Shown in pieces: positions 51,033 to 59,212 of a DNA stretch of 64,000 nt. Position 1 is the first letter of the stretch; each line of letters begins with the position of its first letter. The notes beneath the pieces were generated by a model, which searched no databases, was not told where the DNA came from, and was given only the letters and a program-made list of their open reading frames with translations. The DNA is taken from NCBI GenBank assembly GCA_966112615.1, contig CBHWDO010000006.1, positions 133,531-197,530 on the forward strand, written 5' to 3'. The DNA is from Flavitalea sp966112615. GTDB taxonomy: Bacteria; Bacteroidota; Bacteroidia; Chitinophagales; Chitinophagaceae. A program made the translations under genes and the position numbers.

Positions 51033-51446
51033 ATGAAGAAGATCCAATTTGCATCCGCAGCTATGATCATGGTAATCACTACCACCATGTCGTTTCAGAA
51101 AGGAGTTGATAAAGCCACTATGGAAAGAGGCAAATCAGTGTATGAAGCAACCTGTTTACCATGCCACCAGGAAGATGGTGCAGGTGTTCCCGGACTCAAC
51201 CCACCTTTGTCGAAAGTTAAGTGGGTTACCGGTGATAAGAAAACCCTGATCAATGTGTTGTTGCAGGGAATGGACAAGGAGATCACTGTAAATGGTGAAG
51301 TATATAGTAATATGATGCCGGCCCAGGCACATTTATCTGACCAGGAGATCGCAGATGTACTGACATATGTTCGAAATAGTTTTGGAAACAAGGTTTCAGC
51401 AGTAACCATTGCAGAAGTAAAAGCACAGCGCAAGCTCATCAAGTAA
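51033..51446 (+). CDS. Class I cytochrome c inside the his operon
   Basis: 137 residues from the ATG at 51033 (a TTG at 51003 gives an unlikely polar extension). The N terminus is a weakly hydrophobic signal (FASAAMIMVITTTMSF); then ERGKSVYEATCLPCHQEDGAGVPGLNPPLSK with one CxxCH haem motif near 47-51, the axial Met probably in SNMMPAQAHLSDQEIADVLTYVRNSFGN. Small periplasmic electron carrier. No link to histidine synthesis; placed 9 bp before hisB, so cotranscribed. Cytochrome c/hisB neighbours of this sort may be an insertion specific to a lineage. Confidence 0.85.
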   Translation: MKKIQFASAAMIMVITTTMSFQKGVDKATMERGKSVYEATCLPCHQEDGAGVPGLNPPLSKVKWVTGDKKTLINVLLQGMDKEITVNGEVYSNMMPAQAHLSDQEIADVLTYVRNSFGNKVSAVTIAEVKAQRKLIK

Positions 51447-51455
51447 TAGAATAGT

Positions 51456-52595
51456 ATGAAAAGAGTATTGTTCATCGATCGCGATGGAACACTGATCAAT
51501 GAAGCGCCTCCAACATACCAGCTGGATTCATTCGATAAACTGACTTTCTATCCTCACATGTTTGAATACATGAGGAGAATAGCGAAGGAGCTGGATTATG
51601 AGTTGGTAATGGTGACCAACCAGGATGGATTGGGAACAGAATCATTTCCTGAAGATACCTTTTGGCCTGTGCATAATATGGTGATGAAATCACTGGAAGG
51701 AGAAGGGATCTATTTTTCAAAAGTATTTATCGACAAAACCTTTCCTCATGAAAATGCTCCAACACGCAAGCCAGGTGTTGGAATGCTCACCGAATACCTT
51801 GATGGAGAGTTGTACGATATGGCAAATTCCTTTGTAATAGGAGATCGGATCACCGATGTTCAGCTGGCAAAGAACCTGGGTTGTAAAGCCATCTGGATGA
51901 GCAATGATGCGAACCTGGGTGCTGCGGAGATCTCTGATAAACTCCCTGAATTACGTGATACGATCGCGCTTGAATCTGCTGAGTGGGAAAAGATCTATAT
52001 GTTCCTGAAATCCGGTTTGCGTGAAGTAAAACATGAACGCAATACCAATGAAACGAAGATCAGCATTGAACTCAATATGGATGGAAGCGGAAGGGCCGAG
52101 ATCCATACAGGACTGGGTTTCTTTGATCATATGCTCGACCAGATAGCGCGTCATGGAAAGATTGACTTAAAGATCACTACTAAAGGAGATCTGCATATTG
52201 ATGAACACCATACGATTGAAGATACAGGGATTGCCCTGGGAGAAGCATTTGCTAAAGCATTGGCAGATAAAAGAGGGATGGAAAGATATGGCTTTGCCTT
52301 ACCAATGGATGAAGCGGATGCCAAAGTGCTGATCGATTTTGGAGGTAGGAACTGGATCGTCTGGAACACCAGTTTTCAGCGCGAAAAGGTGGGGGATATG
52401 CCTACAGAAATGTTCTTTCATTTCTTCAAATCCTTTAGTGATGCGGCGAAATGTAATTTGAATATTGAATGCCATGGAGATAATGAACATCATAAGATCG
52501 AGTCTATTTTTAAAGCATTTGCCAAGGCCATCAGGATGGCGGTGAAAAAAGATCCCATGTCAAATTATCTCCCAACAACAAAAGGGGTGGTGTAA
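51456..52595 (+). CDS. hisB: Bifunctional histidinol-phosphatase / imidazoleglycerol-phosphate dehydratase
   Basis: 379 residues in two fused domains. HAD phosphatase (about 1-165): MKRVLFIDRDGTLINE with nucleophile Asp8 and Asp10, and SFVIGDRITDVQLAKNLGC. IGP dehydratase (about 190-379): NMDGSGRAEIHTGLGFFDHMLDQIARHG, HIDEHHTIEDTGIALGEA with Mn-binding His/Glu, and CHGDNEHHKIESIFKAFAKAIR. This fusion is the enterobacterial and Bacteroidota form. A T-rich stretch follows the stop, but I see no stable hairpin, so read-through to the trp block is possible. Confidence 0.96.
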   Translation: MKRVLFIDRDGTLINEAPPTYQLDSFDKLTFYPHMFEYMRRIAKELDYELVMVTNQDGLGTESFPEDTFWPVHNMVMKSLEGEGIYFSKVFIDKTFPHENAPTRKPGVGMLTEYLDGELYDMANSFVIGDRITDVQLAKNLGCKAIWMSNDANLGAAEISDKLPELRDTIALESAEWEKIYMFLKSGLREVKHERNTNETKISIELNMDGSGRAEIHTGLGFFDHMLDQIARHGKIDLKITTKGDLHIDEHHTIEDTGIALGEAFAKALADKRGMERYGFALPMDEADAKVLIDFGGRNWIVWNTSFQREKVGDMPTEMFFHFFKSFSDAAKCNLNIECHGDNEHHKIESIFKAFAKAIRMAVKKDPMSNYLPTTKGVV

Positions 52596-52602
52596 ATTTT
52601 TT

Positions 52603-52633
52603 TTTGTTTTCAAAACCCGCTCATTTATATTTG
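52603..52633 (+). promoter_or_regulatory. Consensus promoter of the trp block
   Basis: TTTG (52603-52606), exactly 19 nt, TATATTTG (52626-52633): a full match to the Bacteroidota consensus. Using the SRP ruler transcription would start at about 52638, the A of the leader-peptide ATG. Confidence 0.75.
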
Positions 52634-52637
52634 CTTC

Positions 52638-52694
52638 ATGAAAATTCAAAACAAACAGTGGTGGTGGCATACAAACTCCAATCGGGGCATGTAA
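52638..52694 (+). CDS. trpL: trp operon leader peptide
   Basis: Eighteen residues, MKIQNKQWWWHTNSNRGM, with three consecutive Trp codons (52659-52667). Placed right after a consensus promoter and before a terminator and trpE. Stalling on the Trp codons is the sensor for charged tRNA-Trp. If transcription starts at the ATG it would be translated leaderless. Confidence 0.9.
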   Translation: MKIQNKQWWWHTNSNRGM

Positions 52695-52755
52695 TGCTAT
52701 TGTCATTTTTGTATGATCATATCAGGCCCCGGATGCATTCCGGGGCTTTTTATTT
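52682..52755 (+). promoter_or_regulatory. Trp transcription attenuator
   Basis: Terminator arms GCCCCGGA (52726-52733) and TCCGGGGC (52739-52746), loop TGCAT, then TTTTTATTTTT. Antiterminator: TCGGGGC (52682-52688), inside the leader ORF just before its stop, pairs with GCCCCGG (52726-52732) with one G-U. It is the same plan as the his leader, with 15 bases from the last Trp codon to the antiterminator segment. Confidence 0.85.
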
Positions 52756-52763
52756 TTGATTCA

Positions 52764-54176
52764 ATGAAAAAAATTCTTCTTCAGACTACCTGTAAAAAAA
52801 TGCTCGCCGATGTGTTTACACCGGTAGGCATCTATCTCAGGCTCCGCGACCGTTTCAGGGATACCATATTGCTGGAATCAACCGATCACCATGTAGCAGA
52901 TAATTCCTATTCTTTTATTTGTATCAATGCGATTGGCGGAATTGAGATCACTTCTACAGACCAGATCGAATACAAGTTTCCCGGACAGGATCCTGTAAGG
53001 CTTTCTCTTCAGAACAAACAGGAAGTGCCGTCAATGATCTGGGATTATATGGATCGCTTTGAACTTGCTCCTAATGAATGCAGGGAACAGAAATTTGCAC
53101 AGGGATTGTATGGTTATTCAACCTATGATTCAGTGCAGTTCTTCGAGCAGATCAACTTCAACAGGGACATCAAAGAATCGCGTATCCCATTGATGCGATA
53201 CAGGTTGTACCAGTATGTGATCGTTATCAATCATTATAAGGATGAATTGTATTTGTGCGAGAATAGGATCGCAGGATTGAATTCAGAACTTGAGATCGTT
53301 GAATCACGGATAAAAAGCAAGGATGTACCATCTTATCCTTTCAAAAAGAAAGGAGAGGAAAGTTCCAACCTTACCAATGAGCAATACATTGATATGGTGA
53401 AACAGGGAATTGCACATTGCAACCGCGGTGATGTATTCCAGATCGTGTTAAGCCGCAGGTTTGAGCAATCCTTTACCGGCGATGAATTCAATGTGTACAG
53501 GGCCTTGAGAAGTGTAAATCCATCACCATACCTTTTCTTTTTTGATTATGGAGATTATAAGCTGATGGGTTCTTCACCGGAATCGCAGTTGATCGTGAAT
53601 AATGGAAAAGCCATTGTGCACCCGATAGCTGGAACTTTCAAAAGAACCGGTGATGAAGAAACTGACAGGCAGATGGCTGAAGCACTGCTGAAAGATGCAA
53701 AAGAAAATGCAGAACATGTGATGTTGGTTGACCTGGCACGCAATGACCTTAGCCGTGTCTGTGATAAAGTTGAAGTAGCACATTACCGCCAGGTTCAATA
53801 CTATTCCCATGTGATCCACCTGGTCAGTGAAGTGGTTGGAAAAGTAAGAGAAGGTTCCAATCCTTTGTCGATGCTGGCCAATACATTTCCTGCAGGAACA
53901 CTGAGTGGAGCTCCAAAATACAAAGCAATGGAGCTGATCAATTCCATTGAACCGGATGCAAGGAGTTATTATGGCGGAACGATTGGTTTTGTAGGATTTG
54001 ACAGATCCATCAATCATGCCATCATGATCCGCACATTCCTCAGCAAGAAAAATACTCTGATCTACCAGGCTGGTGCGGGAGTAGTTTCTGCAAGCAAGCC
54101 TGAAAGTGAATTGCAGGAAGTTAACAACAAATTGAATGCATTAAAAAAAGCTATCGAGATAGCAGAAGAAATATAG
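52764..54176 (+). CDS. trpE: Anthranilate synthase component I
   Basis: 470 residues, chorismate to anthranilate. Start at 52764 (MKKILLQTTCKK); upstream codons belong to the attenuator. N-terminal regulatory part with LLESTDHHVADNSYSFICI (the Leu-Leu-Glu-Ser Trp-binding segment), then chorismate-binding core: NRGDVFQIVLSRRFEQSF, PSPYLFFFDYGDYKLMGSSPE, HPIAGTFKRTGDEETDRQ, EHVMLVDLARNDLSRVC and TFPAGTLSGAPKYKAMELI. All catalytic elements intact, and feedback by tryptophan is likely. trpG begins 2 bp after the stop. Confidence 0.95.
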   Translation: MKKILLQTTCKKMLADVFTPVGIYLRLRDRFRDTILLESTDHHVADNSYSFICINAIGGIEITSTDQIEYKFPGQDPVRLSLQNKQEVPSMIWDYMDRFELAPNECREQKFAQGLYGYSTYDSVQFFEQINFNRDIKESRIPLMRYRLYQYVIVINHYKDELYLCENRIAGLNSELEIVESRIKSKDVPSYPFKKKGEESSNLTNEQYIDMVKQGIAHCNRGDVFQIVLSRRFEQSFTGDEFNVYRALRSVNPSPYLFFFDYGDYKLMGSSPESQLIVNNGKAIVHPIAGTFKRTGDEETDRQMAEALLKDAKENAEHVMLVDLARNDLSRVCDKVEVAHYRQVQYYSHVIHLVSEVVGKVREGSNPLSMLANTFPAGTLSGAPKYKAMELINSIEPDARSYYGGTIGFVGFDRSINHAIMIRTFLSKKNTLIYQAGAGVVSASKPESELQEVNNKLNALKKAIEIAEEI

Positions 54177-54178
54177 TT

Positions 54179-54760
54179 ATGAAGATCCTGGTATTCGATA
54201 ATTACGATTCATTTACCTACAACCTGGTACACCTGGTTGAGAAGATACTGCATACCAAAGTGGAAGTACATCGCAACGATCAGTTACCGCTTGAGAAGGT
54301 AAAGGATTATGACAAGATCATTTTGTCACCTGGTCCCGGCATACCTTCAGAAGCAGGATTATTACTGCCCCTGATCAAAGAGTATGCTTCATCCAAATCC
54401 ATACTGGGTGTGTGTTTGGGCCACCAGGCCATTGGTGAGGCATTTGGAGGACAACTCATCAACCTCAGTAAAGTTTTTCATGGAGTAGCTACGCCGATCC
54501 ATCTTGCGCAGTACCATAATCCTGCAGATAATGATGTGTTCAGAGATCTTCCTTCTACACTTGAAGTGGGAAGGTATCATAGCTGGGTAGTAAGCGAAGA
54601 AGGTTTCCCAGAGGAACTTGAGATCACTTCAAAAGATGATGAAGGATTTATCATGGGATTAAGGCATAAAAGATTTGATGTTCAGGGAGTGCAGTTTCAT
54701 CCTGAAAGTGTACTGACTCCGCTGGGAGAAAAATTGTTATCGAATTGGTTGAAAGCATAA
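54179..54760 (+). CDS. trpG: Anthranilate synthase glutamine amidotransferase
   Basis: 193-residue class I glutaminase that supplies ammonia to TrpE. ILVFDNYDSFTYNLVHLVE, ILSPGPGIPSEAG, nucleophile Cys in LGVCLGHQAIGEAFGG near 81, and HPESVLTPLGEKL with the His-Glu of the triad near 172-174. Not fused to TrpD, unlike enterobacteria. Cytoplasmic; trpD starts 9 bp later. May also serve para-aminobenzoate synthesis, as TrpG does in some bacteria. Confidence 0.95.
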   Translation: MKILVFDNYDSFTYNLVHLVEKILHTKVEVHRNDQLPLEKVKDYDKIILSPGPGIPSEAGLLLPLIKEYASSKSILGVCLGHQAIGEAFGGQLINLSKVFHGVATPIHLAQYHNPADNDVFRDLPSTLEVGRYHSWVVSEEGFPEELEITSKDDEGFIMGLRHKRFDVQGVQFHPESVLTPLGEKLLSNWLKA

Positions 54761-54769
54761 CAGAAGATC

Positions 54770-55765
54770 ATGCAAAAGACATTGAAATATTTGTTTGAAC
54801 ACAAGTCGCTGAGCAGGGAAGAAGCGAAGCAAACGCTTATTGATCTCTCATCAGGTTCCTATAACGAACACCAGATTGCAGCATTCATAACAGTGTACAT
54901 GATGAGAAGTATCACACTTCCTGAGCTGCACGGATTTCGTGATGCATTGCTGGAACTTTGTGTGCCAGTGGATCTGGGAGGATTTGAGTTGATGGATATA
55001 GTTGGCACCGGTGGCGATGGAAAGAATACATTCAACATATCAACGCTTTCCTGTTTTATAGTTGCTGGTGCTGGTCAGCATGTCGCAAAACACGGTAATT
55101 ATGGCGCTTCAACTATCAGCGGTTCTTCGAACGTGATGGAGCAGCTTGGATATAAATTCAGTAATGATTTAAGCAAGTTGAGCAGGGAAGTGGAAGAAGC
55201 AGGGATCTGTTTTCTTCATGCACCGATGTTTCATCCTGCATTGAAAGCGGTTGGTCCTGCAAGGAAAAACCTGGGCGTACGCACTTTCTTCAATATGCTG
55301 GGCCCAATGGTAAACCCGGCCTCTCCACTGTTCCAGCTGGTGGGTGTTTACAATCTTGAAATGGCCAGGATCTATAATTACCTGCTGCAGGATATTGGAA
55401 GACCATTCACCATCATTCATGGATTAGATGGATATGATGAGATCTCGCTGACCAATGATACCAAAGTGATCACCAATGAAGGTGAGTATATCATGACACC
55501 CGAACAACTGGGAAAAAGAACTGTCATGGCAGATTCTTTGGCCGGAGGTGAAACTGTTGAAGAAGCGGCAAAGATATTTTCCAATATCATTCATGGAAAT
55601 GGAACATGGGCGCAGAATGCGGTAGTTTTGGCGAATGCAGCAATGGCATTGCATTGTACTGGTAAATATTCAGGCTATGATGCGGCTTATGCAGCAGCAG
55701 TGGAGAGTTTGGAGAGCGGAAAAGCAGCTGCAGCACTTAAAAAATTAATTGCACTTAATAACTAA
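54770..55765 (+). CDS. trpD: Anthranilate phosphoribosyltransferase
   Basis: 331 residues. Transfers phosphoribose to anthranilate. MDIVGTGGDGKNTFNISTLS near 78-95 (PRPP-binding GTGGD), VAKHGNYGASTISGSSNVMEQLGY near 108-130, FFNMLGPMVNPASPLFQLVGV near 178, and HGLDGYDEISLTNDT near 213 are the family set. The C-terminal part is helical (GTWAQNAVVLANAAMALHC). trpC follows after 29 bp. Confidence 0.95.
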   Translation: MQKTLKYLFEHKSLSREEAKQTLIDLSSGSYNEHQIAAFITVYMMRSITLPELHGFRDALLELCVPVDLGGFELMDIVGTGGDGKNTFNISTLSCFIVAGAGQHVAKHGNYGASTISGSSNVMEQLGYKFSNDLSKLSREVEEAGICFLHAPMFHPALKAVGPARKNLGVRTFFNMLGPMVNPASPLFQLVGVYNLEMARIYNYLLQDIGRPFTIIHGLDGYDEISLTNDTKVITNEGEYIMTPEQLGKRTVMADSLAGGETVEEAAKIFSNIIHGNGTWAQNAVVLANAAMALHCTGKYSGYDAAYAAAVESLESGKAAAALKKLIALNN

Positions 55766-55794
55766 TAATAACTAGAAAGTCACAACCTGAACAC

Positions 55795-56589
55795 ATGAAC
55801 ATTCTTGAAAGGATCGTTGAAGTAAAAAGAAAGGAAGTCGAATTGGCAAAATCACTTCAGCCTGCAAAGGTGCTGGAAGGTTCCATTCATTTTTCTTCAC
55901 CATCCATTTCAGTTGTCAGGAGATTACAGGATGATACTCTGACCGGTATCATTGCTGAATTCAAGAGAGCTTCTCCATCAAAAGGGATCATCAACGACCA
56001 GGTGACGGTTGAAGAAGTGGTGAAAGGATATGCAGATAATGGTGCAGTTGCCATTTCTGTATTGACTGATGAACAGTTCTTCAAAGGATCACTGGCCGAC
56101 CTGCAGGCTGCAAGGGCTGCAGTTCCAGATGTTCCATTACTTCGAAAAGATTTTGTGATCGATGAATACCAGTTGGTGCAGGCAAAATCGAGCGGTGCAG
56201 ATCTTATTCTGCTCATCGCTGCATGTCTTACACCTTTTGAAGTTCGTTCGCTTGCATCCTTTGCGAAATCACTTCAATTGGAAGTGTTGCTGGAGATCCA
56301 TGCGGAAGAAGAGCTTGAACATATCTGCGATGAAGTGGATATTGTTGGAGTGAACAACCGCGACCTGAAAACTTTCAAAGTGGATATTGAGCAATCCATC
56401 AGGCTTGCATCGATGATGCCTGCTGATAAGATTAAGATCTCCGAAAGTGGGATCTATTCGATGGATACGATCAATACACTGAGAAATGGAGGATTTGAAG
56501 GTTTCCTGATAGGTGAGAATTTCATGCGTGAAAAGGATCCTGTGGCTGCTTTCAAAAACTTCATTAAACCAGGCAGCTATGAGAGTTAA
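55795..56589 (+). CDS. trpC: Indole-3-glycerol phosphate synthase
   Basis: 264 residues, TIM barrel, ring closure to indoleglycerol phosphate. Motifs IIAEFKRASPSKGIIN near 50 (catalytic Lys), ISVLTDEQFFKGSLADLQAARA near 88, LLRKDFVIDEYQLVQAKSSGADLILLIAA near 115, LEVLLEIHAEEEL, IVGVNNRDLKTFKVD near 183, and ISESGIYS. TrpF is separate, not fused. Its stop overlaps the start of trpF by 11 bp. Confidence 0.95.
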   Translation: MNILERIVEVKRKEVELAKSLQPAKVLEGSIHFSSPSISVVRRLQDDTLTGIIAEFKRASPSKGIINDQVTVEEVVKGYADNGAVAISVLTDEQFFKGSLADLQAARAAVPDVPLLRKDFVIDEYQLVQAKSSGADLILLIAACLTPFEVRSLASFAKSLQLEVLLEIHAEEELEHICDEVDIVGVNNRDLKTFKVDIEQSIRLASMMPADKIKISESGIYSMDTINTLRNGGFEGFLIGENFMREKDPVAAFKNFIKPGSYES

Positions 56590-57217
56590 AGTATGTGGAA
56601 TGACTGATATGGAGCAGGTTTCAAGACTTGCAGATATTGGTGTTTCATTTTCAGGATTTATTTTCTATCCAAAATCACCGCGGTATGTTTTACGCTATCA
56701 GACAACTGCCCAGATCAGGAAAGAAAACAGGATCAATAAGGTTGGAGTATTTGTGAATTCTTCTGAGGAAGAAGTATTAAGAATGGTAGATGAATGCAGG
56801 TTGCACATGGTGCAATTGCATGGAGATGAAAGTCCAAGACTGTGCGAGCGGATCGCTAATTATGTTTCCGTGGTGAAGGCATTCCGGTTGAGTGATAATG
56901 ATAATATAGATTGGATGATCCATCCCTATATGGAATCCTGCGATATGTTCATGTTTGATACCATGGGCGCAGGTTATGGAGGAACAGGAAAGAAATTCGA
57001 CTGGACGATCCTCAAAGGATCTGAGATCGGCAAACCATTTTTTTTGAGTGGAGGCATCGAACCGGGTGATGAAGATAACCTGAAAGATTTTCAACATGAC
57101 CCTGTATCAAAAGCATTATTCGCCATTGATATCAACAGCAAATTTGAAACTGCTCCGGGTGTGAAGGACATGAAGAAGGTGGAGCAGTTTGTAAAAAATA
57201 TCGGTAATGGAAAATGA
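56579..57217 (+). CDS. trpF: Phosphoribosylanthranilate isomerase
   Basis: 212 residues, TIM barrel. Amadori rearrangement of phosphoribosylanthranilate. MRVKVCGMTDMEQVSRLADIGV at the start holds the catalytic Cys, FIFYPKSPRYV, VGVFVNSSEEEVLRMV, VQLHGDESPRLCERI near 80, and FDTMGAGYGGTGKKFDWTIL near 125 with the catalytic Asp. FLSGGIEPGDEDNLKDF near 160. The ATG at 56579 overlaps trpC; an upstream start would add 22 non-homologous residues. The stop lies inside a 7-bp tandem repeat that continues into the trpB start. Confidence 0.93.
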   Translation: MRVKVCGMTDMEQVSRLADIGVSFSGFIFYPKSPRYVLRYQTTAQIRKENRINKVGVFVNSSEEEVLRMVDECRLHMVQLHGDESPRLCERIANYVSVVKAFRLSDNDNIDWMIHPYMESCDMFMFDTMGAGYGGTGKKFDWTILKGSEIGKPFFLSGGIEPGDEDNLKDFQHDPVSKALFAIDINSKFETAPGVKDMKKVEQFVKNIGNGK

Positions 57218-58415
57218 AAAATTGACAATGAAAAAGTTTCAAAACCCTGATGAGTTTGGTTATTATGGAGATTTTGGGGGAGCTTTTATTCCGGAGATGT
57301 TGTACCCGAATGTAGAGCAACTTCGAAACCAGTACCTGGAGATCATGCAGGATGAATCTTTTCAAAAAGAATTTCAATATCTCCTGAAAGATTATGTTGG
57401 AAGACCAACTCCATTGTTTCATGCAGAACGACTAAGTGAATTGCATGGAGCAAATATTTTCCTGAAGAGAGAAGATCTTTGTCATACTGGTGCACATAAG
57501 ATCAATAACACCATTGGACAGATCTTACTGGCCATCCGGCTTGGAAAGAAAAAGATCATTGCAGAAACTGGTGCGGGCCAGCATGGAGTGGCGACTGCTA
57601 CTGTGTGCGCGCTGAAAGGGATGGAATGTATCGTGTACATGGGGGAAAAGGATATCGAGCGACAGGCGCCAAACGTTGCACGTATGCGCATGCTGGGTGC
57701 AACAGTGGTTCCGGCCACCAGTGGTAGTAAGACTTTGAAAGATGCAACCAATGAAGCGATCAGGCACTGGATCAATCATCCTGTAGATACACATTATATC
57801 ATCGGAAGTGTAGTAGGGCCTCATCCTTATCCCGATATGGTTGCCAGGTTTCAAAGTGTGATCAGTGAAGAAATGAGATGGCAGTTGAAAGAAAAAACCG
57901 GTTCCGAATTGCCTGATTATGTTTTTGCCTGTGTAGGTGGAGGAAGTAATGCGGCTGGTGCATTCTATCATTTTCTTGAAGAAGAATCAGTGAAGCTTGT
58001 TGCAGTGGAAGCTGGAGGACATGGAGTTAATTCTGGTTTCAGTGCTGCAACCACACAATTGGGAAAACCAGGTGTGCTGCACGGAAGCAAGAGTCTTGTT
58101 ATGCAAACTGCAGATGGACAGGTTGTTGAACCGCACAGCATTTCAGCTGGTTTAGATTATCCGGGTATCGGTCCATTGCATGCGCATTTGTATGCCAGCG
58201 GAAGAGGTATTTTTTTAAGTGCTACCGATGAAGAAGCGATGGAATCTGCATTCCAGGTGGCAAAACTGGAAGGGATCATACCTGCTTTGGAAACTGCACA
58301 TGCATTTTCTGCATTGAAACAAATGCAGTTCAAGAAGAATGATAATGTGATCGTGTGTTTGAGTGGAAGAGGAGACAAGGATCTTGCAACATATATGAAA
58401 CAAATGGGCTTTTGA
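57207..58415 (+). CDS. trpB: Tryptophan synthase beta chain
   Basis: 402 residues from 57207, or 395 from the in-frame ATG at 57228. The family begins close to MKKFQNPDEFGYYGDFGGAFIPEML, and the extra MENEKLT falls within a 7-bp tandem repeat, so 57228 may be the real start. PLP Lys in LKREDLCHTGAHKINNTIGQ near 90, AETGAGQHGVATATVCAL near 115, GSVVGPHPYPDMVARFQ, CVGGGSNAAGAFYHF near 240 (phosphate loop), and CLSGRGDKD. Type 1 TrpB, partner of TrpA next door. trpA follows after one base. Confidence 0.95.
   Translation: MENEKLTMKKFQNPDEFGYYGDFGGAFIPEMLYPNVEQLRNQYLEIMQDESFQKEFQYLLKDYVGRPTPLFHAERLSELHGANIFLKREDLCHTGAHKINNTIGQILLAIRLGKKKIIAETGAGQHGVATATVCALKGMECIVYMGEKDIERQAPNVARMRMLGATVVPATSGSKTLKDATNEAIRHWINHPVDTHYIIGSVVGPHPYPDMVARFQSVISEEMRWQLKEKTGSELPDYVFACVGGGSNAAGAFYHFLEEESVKLVAVEAGGHGVNSGFSAATTQLGKPGVLHGSKSLVMQTADGQVVEPHSISAGLDYPGIGPLHAHLYASGRGIFLSATDEEAMESAFQVAKLEGIIPALETAHAFSALKQMQFKKNDNVIVCLSGRGDKDLATYMKQMGF
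57208..57235. repeat. 7-bp tandem repeat across the trpF-trpB junction
   Basis: TGGAAAA, TGAAAAA, TTGACAA, TGAAAAA in register. A similar 7-bp pattern in the opposite sense lies at the hisH-hisA junction. Confidence 0.6.
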
Positions 58416-58416
58416 T

Positions 58417-59208
58417 ATGACAAGGATTGAACAATTATTCAGCCGGAAATCTTCAGGTATTCTGAATGTGTATTGTACTGCAGGGTTTCCGCAATTGAAC
58501 GATACGATGAAGGTCATCACTGCTTTACAGAAAAATGGCGTGGACCTGATTGAATTAGGCATGCCTTACAGTGATCCGCTGGCAGATGGGCCGGTGATTC
58601 AGGAAAGTTCATCCAAAGCAATTGAGAATGGAATGACTATCGCTACTTTGTTTCAGCAGTTGAAAGATCTTCGTCGGACCATCACCGTGCCGGTAGTTAT
58701 GATGGGTTATATGAACCCTGTCATGCAATATGGTTTTGAAAATTTTTGCGGGGATGCAAAAGCTGTAGGGATCGATGGTTTCATACTTCCAGATATGCCA
58801 TTGTATGAGTACAATAAAACTTATAAGGCGATTTTGCAGCAGTACGGATTGGACCTGGTGTTCCTGGTAACTCCTGAAACATCTGATGAGCGAATTAAGC
58901 AGATCGATGCGATGAGTAGTGGTTTCTTATATGCAGTTTCATCATCGTCCACCACAGGAAGTAATAAGGATCTGTCACAGCAAGATCAATATTTTGAAAG
59001 GCTTCATTCCATGAAGTTGACAAATCCTGTATTGATAGGTTTCGGTATCAAGGATAAAGAAAGCTTTGATCACGCCTGTAAATATGCCAATGGTGCGATC
59101 ATAGGAACTGCATTCATAAAAGCATTGAGTACATCCAATAATCTTGAAGCAACAATTGAAGAATTTGTAGGAAACGTGCTGGGTAGATCAGCCGCTTCTG
59201 TAAACTGA
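58417..59208 (+). CDS. trpA: Tryptophan synthase alpha chain
   Basis: 263 residues, TIM barrel. Releases indole from indoleglycerol phosphate and channels it to TrpB. LIELGMPYSDPLADGPVIQESS near 46 with catalytic Glu and Asp, VMMGYMNPVMQYGFENFC near 98, DGFILPDMPLYE near 127, LVFLVTPETSDERIKQI, YAVSSSSTTGSN near 178 and GFGIKDKESFDH near 210. One base after trpB and 4 bp before hisH, so expression continues directly into the second his block. Confidence 0.95.
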   Translation: MTRIEQLFSRKSSGILNVYCTAGFPQLNDTMKVITALQKNGVDLIELGMPYSDPLADGPVIQESSSKAIENGMTIATLFQQLKDLRRTITVPVVMMGYMNPVMQYGFENFCGDAKAVGIDGFILPDMPLYEYNKTYKAILQQYGLDLVFLVTPETSDERIKQIDAMSSGFLYAVSSSSTTGSNKDLSQQDQYFERLHSMKLTNPVLIGFGIKDKESFDHACKYANGAIIGTAFIKALSTSNNLEATIEEFVGNVLGRSAASVN

Positions 59209-59212
59209 TCAT

